Assembly (NCBI GenBank): GCA_020434205.1
Contig: JAGRBF010000062.1
Span: forward strand, 4,028-41,992
DNA length: 37,965 nt
Direction of reading: 5' to 3'
DNA from: Calditrichota bacterium
GTDB lineage: Bacteria > Calditrichota > Calditrichia > RBG-13-44-9 > J075
Shown: piece after piece, positions 15,455 to 24,961 of the stretch
Numbering within the stretch: position 1 is the first letter of the stretch
Layout: every line of letters starts with the position of its first letter
Made by a program: the position numbers and the translations under genes
The notes under the pieces: generated by a model
The model's database searches: none
What the model was told of the DNA's origin: nothing
The model's input: only the letters and a program-made list of their open reading frames with translations

Positions 15455-15532
15455 CCTCGTCCGCGAGGCACGCCTCGCGGCTACCCTCTTACCCTCGCAT
15501 CCTCGTCCGCCAGGTATGCTTCGCGGCTACCC
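15455..15532. repeat. REP-like palindromic repeat, two 32-bp copies
   Basis: Copies at 15455-15486 and 15501-15532 share CCTCGTCCGC and CGCGGCTACCC. The first contains a perfect 9-bp inverted repeat CCGCGAGGC-AC-GCCTCGCGG; the second is a degenerate version. The second copy ends just before the metH stop codon. The text at the window end (37952-37965, CTTCGCGGCTTCGCG-like) resembles one arm. Confidence 0.85.
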
Positions 15533-15533
15533 G

Positions 15534-18500
15534 CTAAACCTGATAACCCAAAATCGGGGCCAGCCAGCGCTCCATCTCCGATTTGCTCATGCCCTTGCGC
15601 CGGGCGTAATCGATGAGCTGGTCCTCGCCGATTTTGCCCACCCCGAAATAACGCGCTTCCGGATTGGCGAAATAAAAGCCGGATACCGAAGCCGCCGGCA
15701 TCATGGCGAAGGTTTCGGTTAGCTGAATTCGGGTGCTGGCGGTAGCCTGCAGCAAGTCGAAGAGGGTCTGCTTCCCGGTATGGTCGGGGCAGGCCGGATA
15801 TCCCGGAGCGGGGCGAATGCCGCGATAAGATTCCCGGATCAACTCCTCGTTGCTGAGGGATTCTTCCCCGGCGTAGCCCCAGTGCAACTTGCGAACCTGC
15901 TCGTGCATCAGCTCCGCAAAGCCCTCCGCCAGACGATCCGCCAGGGCCTTGCACAGGATGGCGTTATAATCGTCCTGCTGGGCTTCAAATTGCTCCACCA
16001 GGGTATCCAACCCCAAACCGGTGGTTAGCGCAAAGCCGCCGAAATAGTCCTTGATGCCGCTTTCCCGCGGGGCGATAAAGTCCGCCAACGCCAGATTAGG
16101 CCGGTCGTCGGGACGCTGCATCTGCTGGCGCAGGGTATGGATTACCGTCCGGACGGTAGTGCGGTTCTCGTCAGTGTAAATTTCGATGTCATCCCCAACC
16201 GAATTGGCCGGGAAAAAGCCGATTACCGCCCGCGCTTCCAGAAGATTCTCCCGGACAATCCGGTCCAGCAACTGCTCGGCATCATCAAAAAGTTTAATGG
16301 CTTCATCCCCGTAAACCGGGTCCTTGAAAATATCCGGGTAGCTGCCTTTCATTTCCCAGGTCTGGAAAAAGGGGGTCCAGTCGATGCGCTCCCGGATATC
16401 CGCCAGGTTGTACTGGACGAATACGCGGCTGCCCAAAAAGGAGGGTTTGGTGATATCCGCCTTTTGCCAGTCCGGCTGCAGGCGATTGCGGCGGGCATCC
16501 CCGATTGGGGCGAGGGTGCGGGCGCCGTGTTTCTGGGAATGGGCTTCCCGCACCTGATCGTATTCCAATTTCAGGTTGGCGACGAAAGGCCCTTTGTTAT
16601 CCTTGCTGAGCAGGCTGCTGACCACCGCCACACTCCGTGAGGCGTCCAGCACGTGCACCACCGGCTGATCGTAACCCGGATCGATTTTGACCGCGGTATG
16701 GGCCCGGGAGGTGGTGGCGCCCCCGATGATCAGCGGGATCCGGAAGCCCAGGCGCTGCATTTCTTTGGCGACATGCACCATCTCGTCCAGAGAAGGGGTG
16801 ATCAGGCCGCTCAGGCCGATCACGTCGACCTTTTGAGCAATGGCCTCCTTGAGGATTTTGTCCGCGGAAACCATCACCCCCAAATCGATGATCTCATAAC
16901 TATTACAGGCCAGAACCACCCCCACAATGTTTTTGCCGATGTCGTGGACGTCGCCTTTAACGGTGGCCAGGAGGATCTTGCCGTTGCTGCTGGTGTCCCC
17001 CGCGGCGGCTTTTTCAGCCTCCATGAACGGGGTGAGGTAGGCCACCGCTTTTTTCATGACCCGGGCGCTTTTGACCACCTGGGGCAGGAACATCTTGCCG
17101 GAGCCGAAAAGATCCCCGACCACGTTCATGCCGTCCATCAGCGGCCCTTCGATAACCGCCAGAGGGCTCCCCAGGGTTACCCGGGCCTCTTCGGTGTCGC
17201 CTTCAATATGCTCGACGATGCCCTTCACCAGGGCGTAGCTGAGCCGCTCCGCGACCGTCTTTTTGCGCCATTCGGCGTCTGCGGTTACCTCTTTTTTGCC
17301 GCTTCCCTTAACGCTTTCCGCCAGAGAGACCAGTTTTTCCGTGGCTTCCGGGTTCCGGTTGAGCAGGACATCTTCAACCGCGGTTAGCAAATCCCTCTGG
17401 ATATCCTCGTATACGGTGATCTGGCCGGCGTTCACAATTCCCATATCCATGCCGGCGCGGATGGCGTGATAGAGAAAGGCGGAATGCATGGCTTCCCGCA
17501 CCGGATCGTTGCCGCGGAAGGAAAAGGAGATATTGCTGACCCCACCGCTTACCAGCGCGCCGGTCAGGTGGCTTTTTATGAGTTTGGTGGCCTCGATAAA
17601 GTTGACCGCGTAATTGTTATGCTCCTCAATACCGGTCGCCACCGCAAAGATATTGGGATCGAAAATGATGTCCTGCGGCAGGAAGCCCACTTCCTCGGTG
17701 AGGATCCGGAAGGCCCGCTGGCAAATCTCGAATTTACGCTCCGTGGTATCCGCCTGACCCTGCTCGTCGAAGGCCATCACAATAACGGCGGCCCCGTAGC
17801 GGTGGGCCAGGGTGGCGTGTTCCAGGAACAGTTTTTCCCCTTCCTTCAGGCTGATGGAATTGACGATACATTTGCCCTGGGCATTGCGCAGGCCGGCCTC
17901 GATAACCGACCATTTGGAAGAATCGAGCATCAGCGGCAGGCGGGCGATATCCGGTTCGGAGCCGATCAGGCGCACAAAAGTTTCCATGGCTGCCTCGGAG
18001 TCCAGCATACCCTCGTCCATGTTGATATCCAGGACCTGGGCGCCGTTCTCCACCTGCTGGCGGGCCACTGCCAGGGCGCTTTCGTAGTCCCCCTCAACCA
18101 CTAAACGGGCAAAACGTCGGGAACCGGTCACGTTGCAGCGTTCCCCGACGTTCACAAAATTGCTGTCCGGGCGCACCACCAGCGGTTCCATACCGCTAAA
18201 GCGCGGATAGGGGGGAAGCTCCGGCAGGGAGCGGGGTTTCTGGTCCCTCATGGTTTCGGCAATTGCTTTGGTGAAGGCCGGGGTGCTGCCGCAGCAGCTT
18301 CCCACCAGATTGAGAAAGCCGCTTTGGGCAAAATCTCTCAGGAGTTCGGCCATTTCCGCCGGGGTTTGGTCGTACTCCCCAAATTCGTTGGGAAGTCCGG
18401 CATTGGGGTAAGAGCTAACGTAAACCGGGGCGATCTCCGACAGCTCCTCGATGTAAGGCCGCATTTCAGCCGCCCCCAAAGCACAGTTGATCCCCACGCT

Positions 18501-19226
18501 CAGCAAATCCACATGGGATATGGAGATCAGGAAAGCCGCCAGGGTCTGGCCGGAAAGGGTTCTGCCGCTGGCGTCCACAATGGTAACGGAAGCCATTACC
18601 GGAACCCGTTTGCCGCTGTCCTGAAAATACTGATCGATGGCGAAGAAAGCGGCCTTGCTGTTGAGGGTGTCAAAAATGGTTTCCACCAGCAACACATCCA
18701 CCCCGCCGTCCATCAAACCGCGAACCTGCTCGTAATACCCTTTGCGCAAATCATCGAAGGTGACGTTTCGGTAAGCCGGCTGGTTAACGTCCGGGGAGAG
18801 GGAGGCGGTGCGATTGGCCGGCCCCAGAGCGCCTGCCACGAAACGGGGATGGTCCGCCGTGCCGACCTTGTCGCAGGCTTCGCGGGCCAGCCGGGCCGAG
18901 GCCAGATTGATCTCATAAACAAGATCCGCCATGTCGTAATCGAGCATGGAGATCCCGTTGGCGTTAAACGTATTGGTTTCGATAATATCGGCCCCGGCCT
19001 CCAGATACTGCTCGTGAATTTCCCGGATAATGGCCGGTTGGGTGAGGCAGAGTAGATCGTTATTGCCCTTGAGGTCCCGGGGATAATCGGCAAACCGTTC
19101 GCCGCGGAAATCCCCCTCCTCAAGTTTGTATTTCTGGATCATCGTTCCCATAGCCCCATCAAGAATCATGATGCGTTGGGCCAGAATGTCGTGGAAGGGA
19201 TGACCGGGGTAAAATCGCTTTTTCAT
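15534..19226 (-). CDS. metH: Cobalamin-dependent methionine synthase
   Basis: 1230 residues, matching the full-length four-module enzyme (about 1227 in E. coli). It transfers methyl from methyltetrahydrofolate via cobalamin to homocysteine. Homocysteine module: zinc ligands Cys248 ('[11 protein letters not shown]') and Cys311-Cys312 ('GSCCGSTP'). Folate module: '[18 protein letters not shown]'. Cap and B12 module: axial ligand His761 in '[15 protein letters not shown]', with '[13 protein letters not shown]' and '[12 protein letters not shown]'. C-terminal SAM-dependent reactivation module: '[19 protein letters not shown]' and '[21 protein letters not shown]'. All modules are intact. A GAGGAG lies about 12 bases before the ATG. 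Isolated from the upstream gene by two terminator-like hairpins. It needs an external reductase and a B12 supply, neither seen here. Confidence 0.98.
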   Translation of the reverse strand: MKKRFYPGHPFHDILAQRIMILDGAMGTMIQKYKLEEGDFRGERFADYPRDLKGNNDLLCLTQPAIIREIHEQYLEAGADIIETNTFNANGISMLDYDMADLVYEINLASARLAREACDKVGTADHPRFVAGALGPANRTASLSPDVNQPAYRNVTFDDLRKGYYEQVRGLMDGGVDVLLVETIFDTLNSKAAFFAIDQYFQDSGKRVPVMASVTIVDASGRTLSGQTLAAFLISISHVDLLSVGINCALGAAEMRPYIEELSEIAPVYVSSYPNAGLPNEFGEYDQTPAEMAELLRDFAQSGFLNLVGSCCGSTPAFTKAIAETMRDQKPRSLPELPPYPRFSGMEPLVVRPDSNFVNVGERCNVTGSRRFARLVVEGDYESALAVARQQVENGAQVLDINMDEGMLDSEAAMETFVRLIGSEPDIARLPLMLDSSKWSVIEAGLRNAQGKCIVNSISLKEGEKLFLEHATLAHRYGAAVIVMAFDEQGQADTTERKFEICQRAFRILTEEVGFLPQDIIFDPNIFAVATGIEEHNNYAVNFIEATKLIKSHLTGALVSGGVSNISFSFRGNDPVREAMHSAFLYHAIRAGMDMGIVNAGQITVYEDIQRDLLTAVEDVLLNRNPEATEKLVSLAESVKGSGKKEVTADAEWRKKTVAERLSYALVKGIVEHIEGDTEEARVTLGSPLAVIEGPLMDGMNVVGDLFGSGKMFLPQVVKSARVMKKAVAYLTPFMEAEKAAAGDTSSNGKILLATVKGDVHDIGKNIVGVVLACNSYEIIDLGVMVSADKILKEAIAQKVDVIGLSGLITPSLDEMVHVAKEMQRLGFRIPLIIGGATTSRAHTAVKIDPGYDQPVVHVLDASRSVAVVSSLLSKDNKGPFVANLKLEYDQVREAHSQKHGARTLAPIGDARRNRLQPDWQKADITKPSFLGSRVFVQYNLADIRERIDWTPFFQTWEMKGSYPDIFKDPVYGDEAIKLFDDAEQLLDRIVRENLLEARAVIGFFPANSVGDDIEIYTDENRTTVRTVIHTLRQQMQRPDDRPNLALADFIAPRESGIKDYFGGFALTTGLGLDTLVEQFEAQQDDYNAILCKALADRLAEGFAELMHEQVRKLHWGYAGEESLSNEELIRESYRGIRPAPGYPACPDHTGKQTLFDLLQATASTRIQLTETFAMMPAASVSGFYFANPEARYFGVGKIGEDQLIDYARRKGMSKSEMERWLAPILGYQV

Positions 19227-19330
19227 GGTGCTTTCGCTCTCCTCGCGAGTGGGTCGGAATTACGGCAGGGACGCTTCCTGGCCCCCATCATCAGCTAATA
19301 AAATCCTTGTTAGAGACAAAAAGTACAAAA

Positions 19331-19353
19331 AAAATAAGGCTGAAGCCCTATTT
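19331..19353 (-). terminator. Terminator-like hairpin upstream of metH
   Basis: On the minus strand AAATAGGGC-TTCA-GCCTTATTT followed by a T-run; one G-U pair in a 9-bp stem. It sits about 105 bases before the metH ATG and downstream of a first terminator, giving a tandem arrangement. It could also be an attenuator in the metH leader if the promoter lies upstream of it. Confidence 0.6.
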
Positions 19354-19404
19354 TTTGCAAAAGTTGTCAGGAAATATTGGCGGAAAATGTGGTTGAGGCC
19401 TTTT

Positions 19405-19428
19405 GGGAAGCCAGTAGGCTTTCTTCCC
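19405..19428. repeat. Hairpin between two terminator-like stems
   Basis: GGGAAG (19405-19410) pairs with CTTCCC (19423-19428). An alternative inner stem, AAGCC with GGCTT, is possible. No T-run follows on either strand. Confidence 0.5.
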
Positions 19429-19441
19429 ATCCGGAATTGGC

Positions 19442-19467
19442 AAAAAAAAGCGGCCGAAGCCGCTTTT
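19442..19467 (-). terminator. Rho-independent terminator of the beta-barrel gene
   Basis: On the minus strand AAAAGCGGC-TTCG-GCCGCTTTTTTTT: a perfect 9-bp stem with a UUCG tetraloop and a T-run, 20 bases after the stop of the upstream barrel gene. Confidence 0.95.
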
Positions 19468-19486
19468 GGAAAAAATCGTAGAAAAA

Positions 19487-20050
19487 TCAGTTTCCCAGGG
19501 GAACCGTGTAGCCGGCGCGAATCCCGATATATTGGGTGTTGATAAAAAAGAAAACCGCCGAAATATCCAGGTTTCCCGAGGTAAAACCACCGGCCGCTCC
19601 CAGATCAAATTCGGTGCTGCTGCCAACCCCACCGCTAAAATTGTTTACGAAAGGATTGTCCGAAGTAATCTTGGTATCCACACTCCACCTGTGGAAACCG
19701 GCCTCACCACCGACATGCCACTGGGGTCCGCTGGAAGGCTTTTGGATATAGTAACGAACACCAAAAAGAATGGGAATGGTGCTGACGGTGTATTCTGCTT
19801 TATAACCTGGAAATTCAGTACTTTCGCCGCCGAAGGTCATCCATCCCAGGGTTCCGGTAAAATCGATCACGTCGGAAAAGGAATAAACGAAAAGCCCGGT
19901 TACCCCGAAGCCAACGCTGCTACCGACATCTCCCAGATCCCCAAAGGGAAGTGCCAGATTGGCAGCCCCACCAATCCGCATCTCTCCCTGGGCAAAAGCC
20001 ACTTGAGATAACGCCACACTAACAATCAAAATCAAGAACAACTTCTTCAT
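19487..20050 (-). CDS. Putative outer-membrane beta-barrel protein (OmpW/opacity-like size class)
   Basis: 187 residues. Signal peptide 'LFLILIVSVALSQVAFAQ' then a Gly-rich, strand-rich mature domain: 'RIGGAANLALPFGDLGDVGSSVG', split by short turns, 'GVTGLFVYSFSDVIDFTGTLG', 'PILFGVRYYIQ', 'WHVGGEAGFHRW' and the last strand 'YIGIRAGYTVPLGN'. Alternating hydrophobic residues suit a small eight-strand barrel. The C-terminus ends in Asn rather than the usual Phe, so the insertion signal is weak. The start was moved from an in-frame ATG at 20113 to 20050, where a GGAGGC site directly precedes the ATG and the signal peptide begins. Ends at a strong terminator; the upstream gene on the same strand is the sorting-domain protein, 94 bases away. 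Function unknown. Confidence 0.82.
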   Translation of the reverse strand: MKKLFLILIVSVALSQVAFAQGEMRIGGAANLALPFGDLGDVGSSVGFGVTGLFVYSFSDVIDFTGTLGWMTFGGESTEFPGYKAEYTVSTIPILFGVRYYIQKPSSGPQWHVGGEAGFHRWSVDTKITSDNPFVNNFSGGVGSSTEFDLGAAGGFTSGNLDISAVFFFINTQYIGIRAGYTVPLGN

Positions 20051-20144
20051 AAATATCGCCTCCAGATGGTGAAACAATTGTTTGTTGGGGAAACCCGTGA
20101 TGATAACACCCAAAGTGAAAACTTTTTACAAAGATTACAAGGAA

Positions 20145-21041
20145 TTATTTCAGCAAGAGCATTCTGTTGGTCTTCAGATAGCTTTTATTGTCTATCGTGC
20201 GAACCGCCATCTGGTAGAAATAGGCCCCGGAAGCAGCGGGCGTTCCGTCTTGCTTAACCCCCTTCCAGGAAAACCGATGGTCCCCGGAGGAGACCCACCC
20301 CAGATCTTTCTCCCAGACTGCCTGCCCGAGGAGATCAAAAACCCGGAAGCTCACCCGGGAGCGGGTGGCGACCGTAAAAGGGATGGTCGTTTCCGGGTTG
20401 AAGGGGTTGGGAAAGTTTTGCGCCAGGGAAAATCCTTCCGGCAGGGCGCTTTCCCGCTGCCCAATCCCGTTAAGGCCGTCAAATCCCAGATCGTCCAGCA
20501 AAAAAGCCGACCCTACCCCCGGCAACCCAGTGATGTTGAAAATGACCAGATTGATGATGCAGGTATCGGGGATTCCCGGCGCGCCGTAGGCAATGGTCAG
20601 GCTGAGCGGCAAATAACCGCCGGTGGTAGGGCCTAAAAAGACCGATGCTCCGCCGAGAGCGGCCCCGTCCTTCATCATAAAAACCTCCACCAAAAAACTG
20701 TCCGCAGGGTTGACTCCCGTAAATTGATAATAGCCGGTCAGGGTCTGGTGCCTCTGGGTAACCGGAAATCCCAGGTCGGGGAAATTACCGGTGGAAGCAC
20801 TGGGTGGAAAGGGGAATCCGCCTAAATCCAGGGTCTCGCCCCGCATCGCCAAATTGCCGCTGTAGCTGTCCGAGCTGGGGGTAATGGCGGGAAATCCCGG
20901 TATGTTGGTGGTATACCAGCCGTCCGGGGTGCTCCCGGACCAACCCTCGAACCCGGGATTGGGAATGGGGTTTTGGGCCGCCAGATTTAGAGTAAGGATC
21001 AACATCAAAATGGTGGAAAGCAGTAACCTTGTCGAAGACAT
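20145..21041 (-). CDS. Secreted protein with type IX-style C-terminal sorting domain
   Basis: 298 residues. Signal peptide (about 1-22, 'LLLSTILMLILTLNLAAQ'), then a beta-rich domain beginning 'NPIPNPGFEGWSGSTPDGW', which resembles carbohydrate-binding or PCMD-like jelly rolls (about 23-205). The last 85 residues are a sorting domain: 'FSLAQNFPNPFNPETTIPF', 'VSFRVFDLLGQAVW', 'SGDHRFSWKGVKQDG' and 'ASGAYFYQM'. This FPNPFNP type is typical of Calditrichota/KSB1/Zixibacteria and related phyla, and is known to mark proteins for type IX secretion or surface attachment. No catalytic motif. The start at 21041 is fixed by AAGGAGG just upstream; the frame is open to 21194 but lacks a leader there. Confidence 0.88.
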   Translation of the reverse strand: MSSTRLLLSTILMLILTLNLAAQNPIPNPGFEGWSGSTPDGWYTTNIPGFPAITPSSDSYSGNLAMRGETLDLGGFPFPPSASTGNFPDLGFPVTQRHQTLTGYYQFTGVNPADSFLVEVFMMKDGAALGGASVFLGPTTGGYLPLSLTIAYGAPGIPDTCIINLVIFNITGLPGVGSAFLLDDLGFDGLNGIGQRESALPEGFSLAQNFPNPFNPETTIPFTVATRSRVSFRVFDLLGQAVWEKDLGWVSSGDHRFSWKGVKQDGTPAASGAYFYQMAVRTIDNKSYLKTNRMLLLK

Positions 21042-21046
21042 AACAT

Positions 21047-21053
21047 CCTCCTT
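21047..21053 (-). promoter_or_regulatory. Strong ribosome binding site fixing the sorting-domain protein start
   Basis: AAGGAGG on the minus strand, 5 bases before the ATG at 21041. It favours this start over the in-frame ATG at 21194. Confidence 0.85.
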
Positions 21054-21218
21054 GGTAATTATGCGAATGAGATTCGTTTTGCCCATAAATCTATTTTTAA
21101 TGCCCGGCCTGGTAAATACCGGGATCGCGGTATTTTGCGGTTTTGAAAATTGAGCTTGGGGGGATATACTTTTGTCAGGCAATGGATTGTTCAAATTCGC
21201 TCCGGGGGCTAACGACTC

Positions 21219-24200
21219 ATGATCCTTTCCAAATCAAATATTGCGGGTTTTCTATTCCTGCTGGGCTGCCAGATTTTTTTCCTTTACGGGGGAGAACTCC
21301 GGGGACGGATGCTTTCCCACCATTTCGATTATAAAACCTATCGGGGGCATCAGGAAAACTGGAGCACCACTCAGGATTCTCTCGGCCGGATTTACGTGGC
21401 CAACAATTCCGGGATCCTGATTTTTGACGGCGCCCGCTGGCAACTGGTCCGCAATCCCGCCAATGCCGCGGTTTTGTCTGTGGATTACGCCCCGGACGGG
21501 CGGGTTTACGCCGGGCTGGAGTCGGATTTCGGCTACCTGGAGTCCGATAGCCTGGGTTTTCCCCAATACGTTTCCCTTAAGGATCGCCTGCCGGATTCCC
21601 TGAGGACTTTCCAGCAGGTCTGGAAGGTGCATGCCCTGCCAAACGCGGTTTATTTTTTTACCGTGAAGCGGGTTTTCCGCTGGGACGGTAGCGAACTCTC
21701 CCTCTTCCACAACTATTCTATCAGTGCCCTTTCCAATAAAGTGGGGAATCGGATTTTCTTCGGGGACTATGGGCAGGGTATTATGGTGGTGGGGGAGGAC
21801 AGCCTGTACCGCCTGCCCGGATGCGAGGATTTTCTAAGGGAAGAGAACTTTGTGGTTACCGGAGGCGGCAAGCCGGAAGAACTCCTCCTGATAACCCGGG
21901 GGCGCGGCATTTTCCGGTATCATCAGGGACAATTTTCGACCTTTCCAACCCCTGTGGGGGAGCGACTGCGAAAAGCCGCGGTGTATTGCGGGACAACCAT
22001 GCCGGATGGACGCCTGCTTTTGGGGACCATTCGCGATGGTCTCTTGGTGCTGGATCAAAACGGGGCGTTGCTCTATCACGTCAACAAGGATGAAGGCCTG
22101 AAGGAAAACACGGTTGTCCATGCCTTTGTCGATGCTCAAAACGGCATTTGGCTCGCGGAGGTCAATGGCATTACCCGTCTGGAGCCGGATGCCGGAATGG
22201 GTACTTTTGGCGAAGCGGAAGGTTTGAAGGGCAACGTGCTTTCCCTTCTGGGCAGCTCCGGGGGGATTTATGCCGGAACCCACGAAGGTCTTTTCAGGCT
22301 GAAGGAAGGGCCACCCGGAAAACGCGGTGAGTTTGATACGGTTTCCGGTATCCGCTCCTTTACCCACGCCTTAAGCGAGCAGGATGGCCAGATCCTGGCC
22401 GGCACGGACCGCGGGGTTTTTATTGTTGAGGGAAACCAGGCCCGCTTTATCGATGTCGCCTGGCCGCGGGTGTACGGATTTCACCGGGGGAAAGCGCACC
22501 CGGAGCAGATCTATGTGGCCTTGTTGAATGGCCTCAGCATCATGCGCAAAAATGCCTCCGGGGCGTGGGATCACCATCGCCGGGTTCAGGGGATTGAAAG
22601 GGAAATCCGCGCCATCGGCGGGGACCGGGACGATCGGCTTTGGCTGGCCCCGGCCGGGGGAGGCCTGCTGCGGGTTTCCGTGCGGTATCCCGACAACCCC
22701 TCAGAATTGCTAACCGCCGCCATCGATACCTTTGGCCAGGCCCACAACCTGCCCGGGGGAGAGGTTTCCATCGCGGAAATAAATGGGGAAAACCTCTTTA
22801 TTACCGGCAATGCCATTTTGATTTTTGATGAAGATCGGCAACAATTTGCGCCGCATCCCCTAATGGAAGGAGCCTACCGGGGGAAGGGCCATCAGTTAAC
22901 CGCCATCCAAAACAACGGCGATCAGCTCTGGATCGCCGGCCAGGAGCGGGACGAGCCGTTTCTGGACCTGATTAACCTCGCCGATCCCGCAAAAAAAGTG
23001 CGTTTCCAAAGGTTGCGGGATCTGGGTCTTATCTCCGCTGTGTGGGCGGAAGCGAATTTTCTTTTGTTGGGGGCCGCGGAAGGCATTGTTCTGCTGTATC
23101 CCGATCGGGTGTTCAAACCGGCGGACGCCTTTGCCGTGGTTCTGCACCAGGTCCGCATCAACGATGGCGAAAAGGTGCGGGGCATCGGCTGGGGGCCGCC
23201 TTCGGCCGGGCTGAGCCTCCATTTCCACCAAAACCGCCTCCGATTCGAATTCAGCGCCACCAGCTACGACGATGCGCAGGCCAATCTGTTTCAGACCCGC
23301 CTGGAGGGATTGGATGAGGACTGGTCTGCCTGGTCTCCGGAAATTCGCAAGGATTTCACCAGTCTCCCCGAGGGAAACTACAACTTCCGGGTTCGCTCCC
23401 GCAATGCCCATGGCACGGTTAGCAAAGCAACGGGCTTCGCTTTTAACGTATTGCCGCCCTGGTATCGGACCGCCTGGGCTTATGGTTTTTACCTGCTGCT
23501 CGGCGGGGGAATGCTGGGTTTATTGGTGCAACTGAGGGTAAACTCGGTGCGCCGGAAAGCGGAAGAAACGCTGGCCAGGGAGCGCGACCGGGCTGAACTG
23601 CAGGAGGCAACCCTGCGGGCCGAGGCCGCGGAAGCGCAGAAAGAGGTGGAAAAAGAGATAATGCGCAGCAGAATTGCCAGCGACCTCCACGACGAAATCG
23701 GCAGCAATCTGAGCAGCATTTCCCTGTTGAGCCAATTGTTGATGAAACGGGAGGACCTCACCGCCAAAGAGCGGGAGCGCTTAAACCACATTGCCTCGGT
23801 TGCCCGGGAAACCGCCCACGCCATGCGCGACATCGTCTGGTTTGTCAATCCCGCCAACGATTCCTTAAGTCGCCTGTGGGCCCGTATGCGGGAAACCGCC
23901 AATCTGATGCTGGAGCCTTATGAGTTCGTTTTCGAGGCCCCGGAAACCGCGGTGAATATCCCGCAGGATCTCAATTTTAAACGAAATCTATACCTCATTT
24001 TCAAAGAAGCCCTCCAAAATATTGTCCGCCATGCCGACCCCAAAAAGGTGGAAATCCGCATTGGGGAAACTTCCGGCGGGTTTTTTATGGAAATTGTTGA
24101 TGACGGTCGGGGATTTAACCCTCAAACGGCGCCTGCCGGTAACGGTCTGGGTAACTTTGCCCGCCGGGCCCGGGACATGGGCGCCGAATTGGAAGTTGCT

Positions 24201-24269
24201 TCACAGCCGGGCAAAGGCACCCGGGTATTCCTGCATCAAAAATACCGCGATTCCGGTATGGATTCCTGA
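21219..24269 (+). CDS. Hybrid-sensor-style histidine kinase with beta-propeller (Reg_prop), Y_Y_Y and HisKA_3
   Basis: 1016 residues. Short N-terminal hydrophobic segment (about 8-24). Then repeated propeller blades with Reg_prop-like phrases such as 'GRIYVANNSGILIFDG' and 'GIWLAEVNGITRL' (about 45-640), then a Y_Y_Y domain (about 660-755: 'LEGLDEDWSAWS', 'LPEGNYNFRVRSRNAHG'). A single transmembrane helix (about 762-782) follows, a coiled coil, and a HisKA_3 dimerisation domain with His824 in 'SDLHDEIGSNLSS'. The HATPase has 'EALQNIVRHADP' and 'DDGRGFNP...GNGLGNFARRA'. This is the architecture of Bacteroidota sensor kinases for extracellular polymers or envelope cues, without the extra regulator domain of full hybrids. 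Partner: the NarL-type regulator 38 bases downstream. The ligand is unknown. Confidence 0.93.
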   Translation: MILSKSNIAGFLFLLGCQIFFLYGGELRGRMLSHHFDYKTYRGHQENWSTTQDSLGRIYVANNSGILIFDGARWQLVRNPANAAVLSVDYAPDGRVYAGLESDFGYLESDSLGFPQYVSLKDRLPDSLRTFQQVWKVHALPNAVYFFTVKRVFRWDGSELSLFHNYSISALSNKVGNRIFFGDYGQGIMVVGEDSLYRLPGCEDFLREENFVVTGGGKPEELLLITRGRGIFRYHQGQFSTFPTPVGERLRKAAVYCGTTMPDGRLLLGTIRDGLLVLDQNGALLYHVNKDEGLKENTVVHAFVDAQNGIWLAEVNGITRLEPDAGMGTFGEAEGLKGNVLSLLGSSGGIYAGTHEGLFRLKEGPPGKRGEFDTVSGIRSFTHALSEQDGQILAGTDRGVFIVEGNQARFIDVAWPRVYGFHRGKAHPEQIYVALLNGLSIMRKNASGAWDHHRRVQGIEREIRAIGGDRDDRLWLAPAGGGLLRVSVRYPDNPSELLTAAIDTFGQAHNLPGGEVSIAEINGENLFITGNAILIFDEDRQQFAPHPLMEGAYRGKGHQLTAIQNNGDQLWIAGQERDEPFLDLINLADPAKKVRFQRLRDLGLISAVWAEANFLLLGAAEGIVLLYPDRVFKPADAFAVVLHQVRINDGEKVRGIGWGPPSAGLSLHFHQNRLRFEFSATSYDDAQANLFQTRLEGLDEDWSAWSPEIRKDFTSLPEGNYNFRVRSRNAHGTVSKATGFAFNVLPPWYRTAWAYGFYLLLGGGMLGLLVQLRVNSVRRKAEETLARERDRAELQEATLRAEAAEAQKEVEKEIMRSRIASDLHDEIGSNLSSISLLSQLLMKREDLTAKERERLNHIASVARETAHAMRDIVWFVNPANDSLSRLWARMRETANLMLEPYEFVFEAPETAVNIPQDLNFKRNLYLIFKEALQNIVRHADPKKVEIRIGETSGGFFMEIVDDGRGFNPQTAPAGNGLGNFARRARDMGAELEVASQPGKGTRVFLHQKYRDSGMDS

Positions 24270-24307
24270 GCCCAATCAAACGACCTTGTTTCTAAAACGG
24301 GAAAAAT

Positions 24308-24961
24308 ATGCCAGACCCCCATTCCGATAAAATCCCGGTTATGCTGGTAGAGGATGACGATGTCTTCCGCGAAGCCCTGCAGGAGATGATCAACTGCAGC
24401 GAGGGTTTTGTCTGCCAGTATGCCTGGGAAAACGCCGAAGATTGCCTGGCCTTTCTGCAAAAGGGCGATGCCCCGGCTCTTATTCTTCTGGATATAGACT
24501 TACCCGGGATGGACGGTATATCGGCCATCACCCATATCCGGATGTTGACCCCGGCCACCCAGGTGGTGATGCTGACGGTTTTTGACGATGACGACAAGGT
24601 GTTTAACGCCATCTGCCAGGGAGCGGTGGGATATCTGTTGAAATCGGTGGAGATGGGAGAGCTTCAGGCCAATTTGAAAGCGGTGATTGCCGGAGGAGCG
24701 GCGATGAGCCCGCACGTGGCCGCTAAAGTGTTAACCATGTTTACCCGCTACGCCCAACCCCGCGAGGAATACGGTCTGACCGGTCGGGAGAAGGAGGTGC
24801 TGTTGCATCTGGTTAACGGACTCAGCAAAAAGCACATTGCCGATCAATTGAACATCAGCTTTTATACCGTGGACACCCACCTCAAGAATATCTACAGCAA
24901 ATTGCGGGTCCATTCCCAGGTGGATGTGGTTGCCAAGGCTATCCGGGAAAGGCTTATCTAA
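24308..24961 (+). CDS. NarL/FixJ-family response regulator
   Basis: 217 residues. Receiver domain (about 10-125): acidic residues Glu15-Asp16-Asp17, phosphoacceptor Asp62 in 'ALILLDIDLPGMDG', Thr90 and Lys112. C-terminal LuxR-type HTH (about 150-215): 'YGLTGREKEVLLHLVNGLSK' and 'STVDTHLKNIYSKLRVHS'-type helices (here 'FYTVDTHLKNIYSKL'). It follows the HisKA_3 kinase by 38 bases, and HisKA_3 kinases pair with NarL-type regulators, so the two form a two-component system. It binds DNA as a dimer; targets are unknown. Only a weak GGGAAAA precedes the ATG. Its stop overlaps the hpnE stop on the other strand by 4 bases. Confidence 0.94.
   Translation: MPDPHSDKIPVMLVEDDDVFREALQEMINCSEGFVCQYAWENAEDCLAFLQKGDAPALILLDIDLPGMDGISAITHIRMLTPATQVVMLTVFDDDDKVFNAICQGAVGYLLKSVEMGELQANLKAVIAGGAAMSPHVAAKVLTMFTRYAQPREEYGLTGREKEVLLHLVNGLSKKHIADQLNISFYTVDTHLKNIYSKLRVHSQVDVVAKAIRERLI

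Noticed and set aside
15534-19055. Long plus-strand open frames opposite metH
   Set aside because: They are antisense shadows of a highly conserved, GC-rich gene with strong motifs on the minus strand, and carry no protein signature.
19240-19300. B12-box-like string upstream of metH (minus strand GCCAGGAAGCGTCCCTGCC)
   Set aside because: It resembles the end of a cobalamin riboswitch, but the conserved core (GCCACTG and the adenosylcobalamin-binding junction) is not visible upstream, and the space to the upstream hairpin is too short. A covariance-model scan would settle it.
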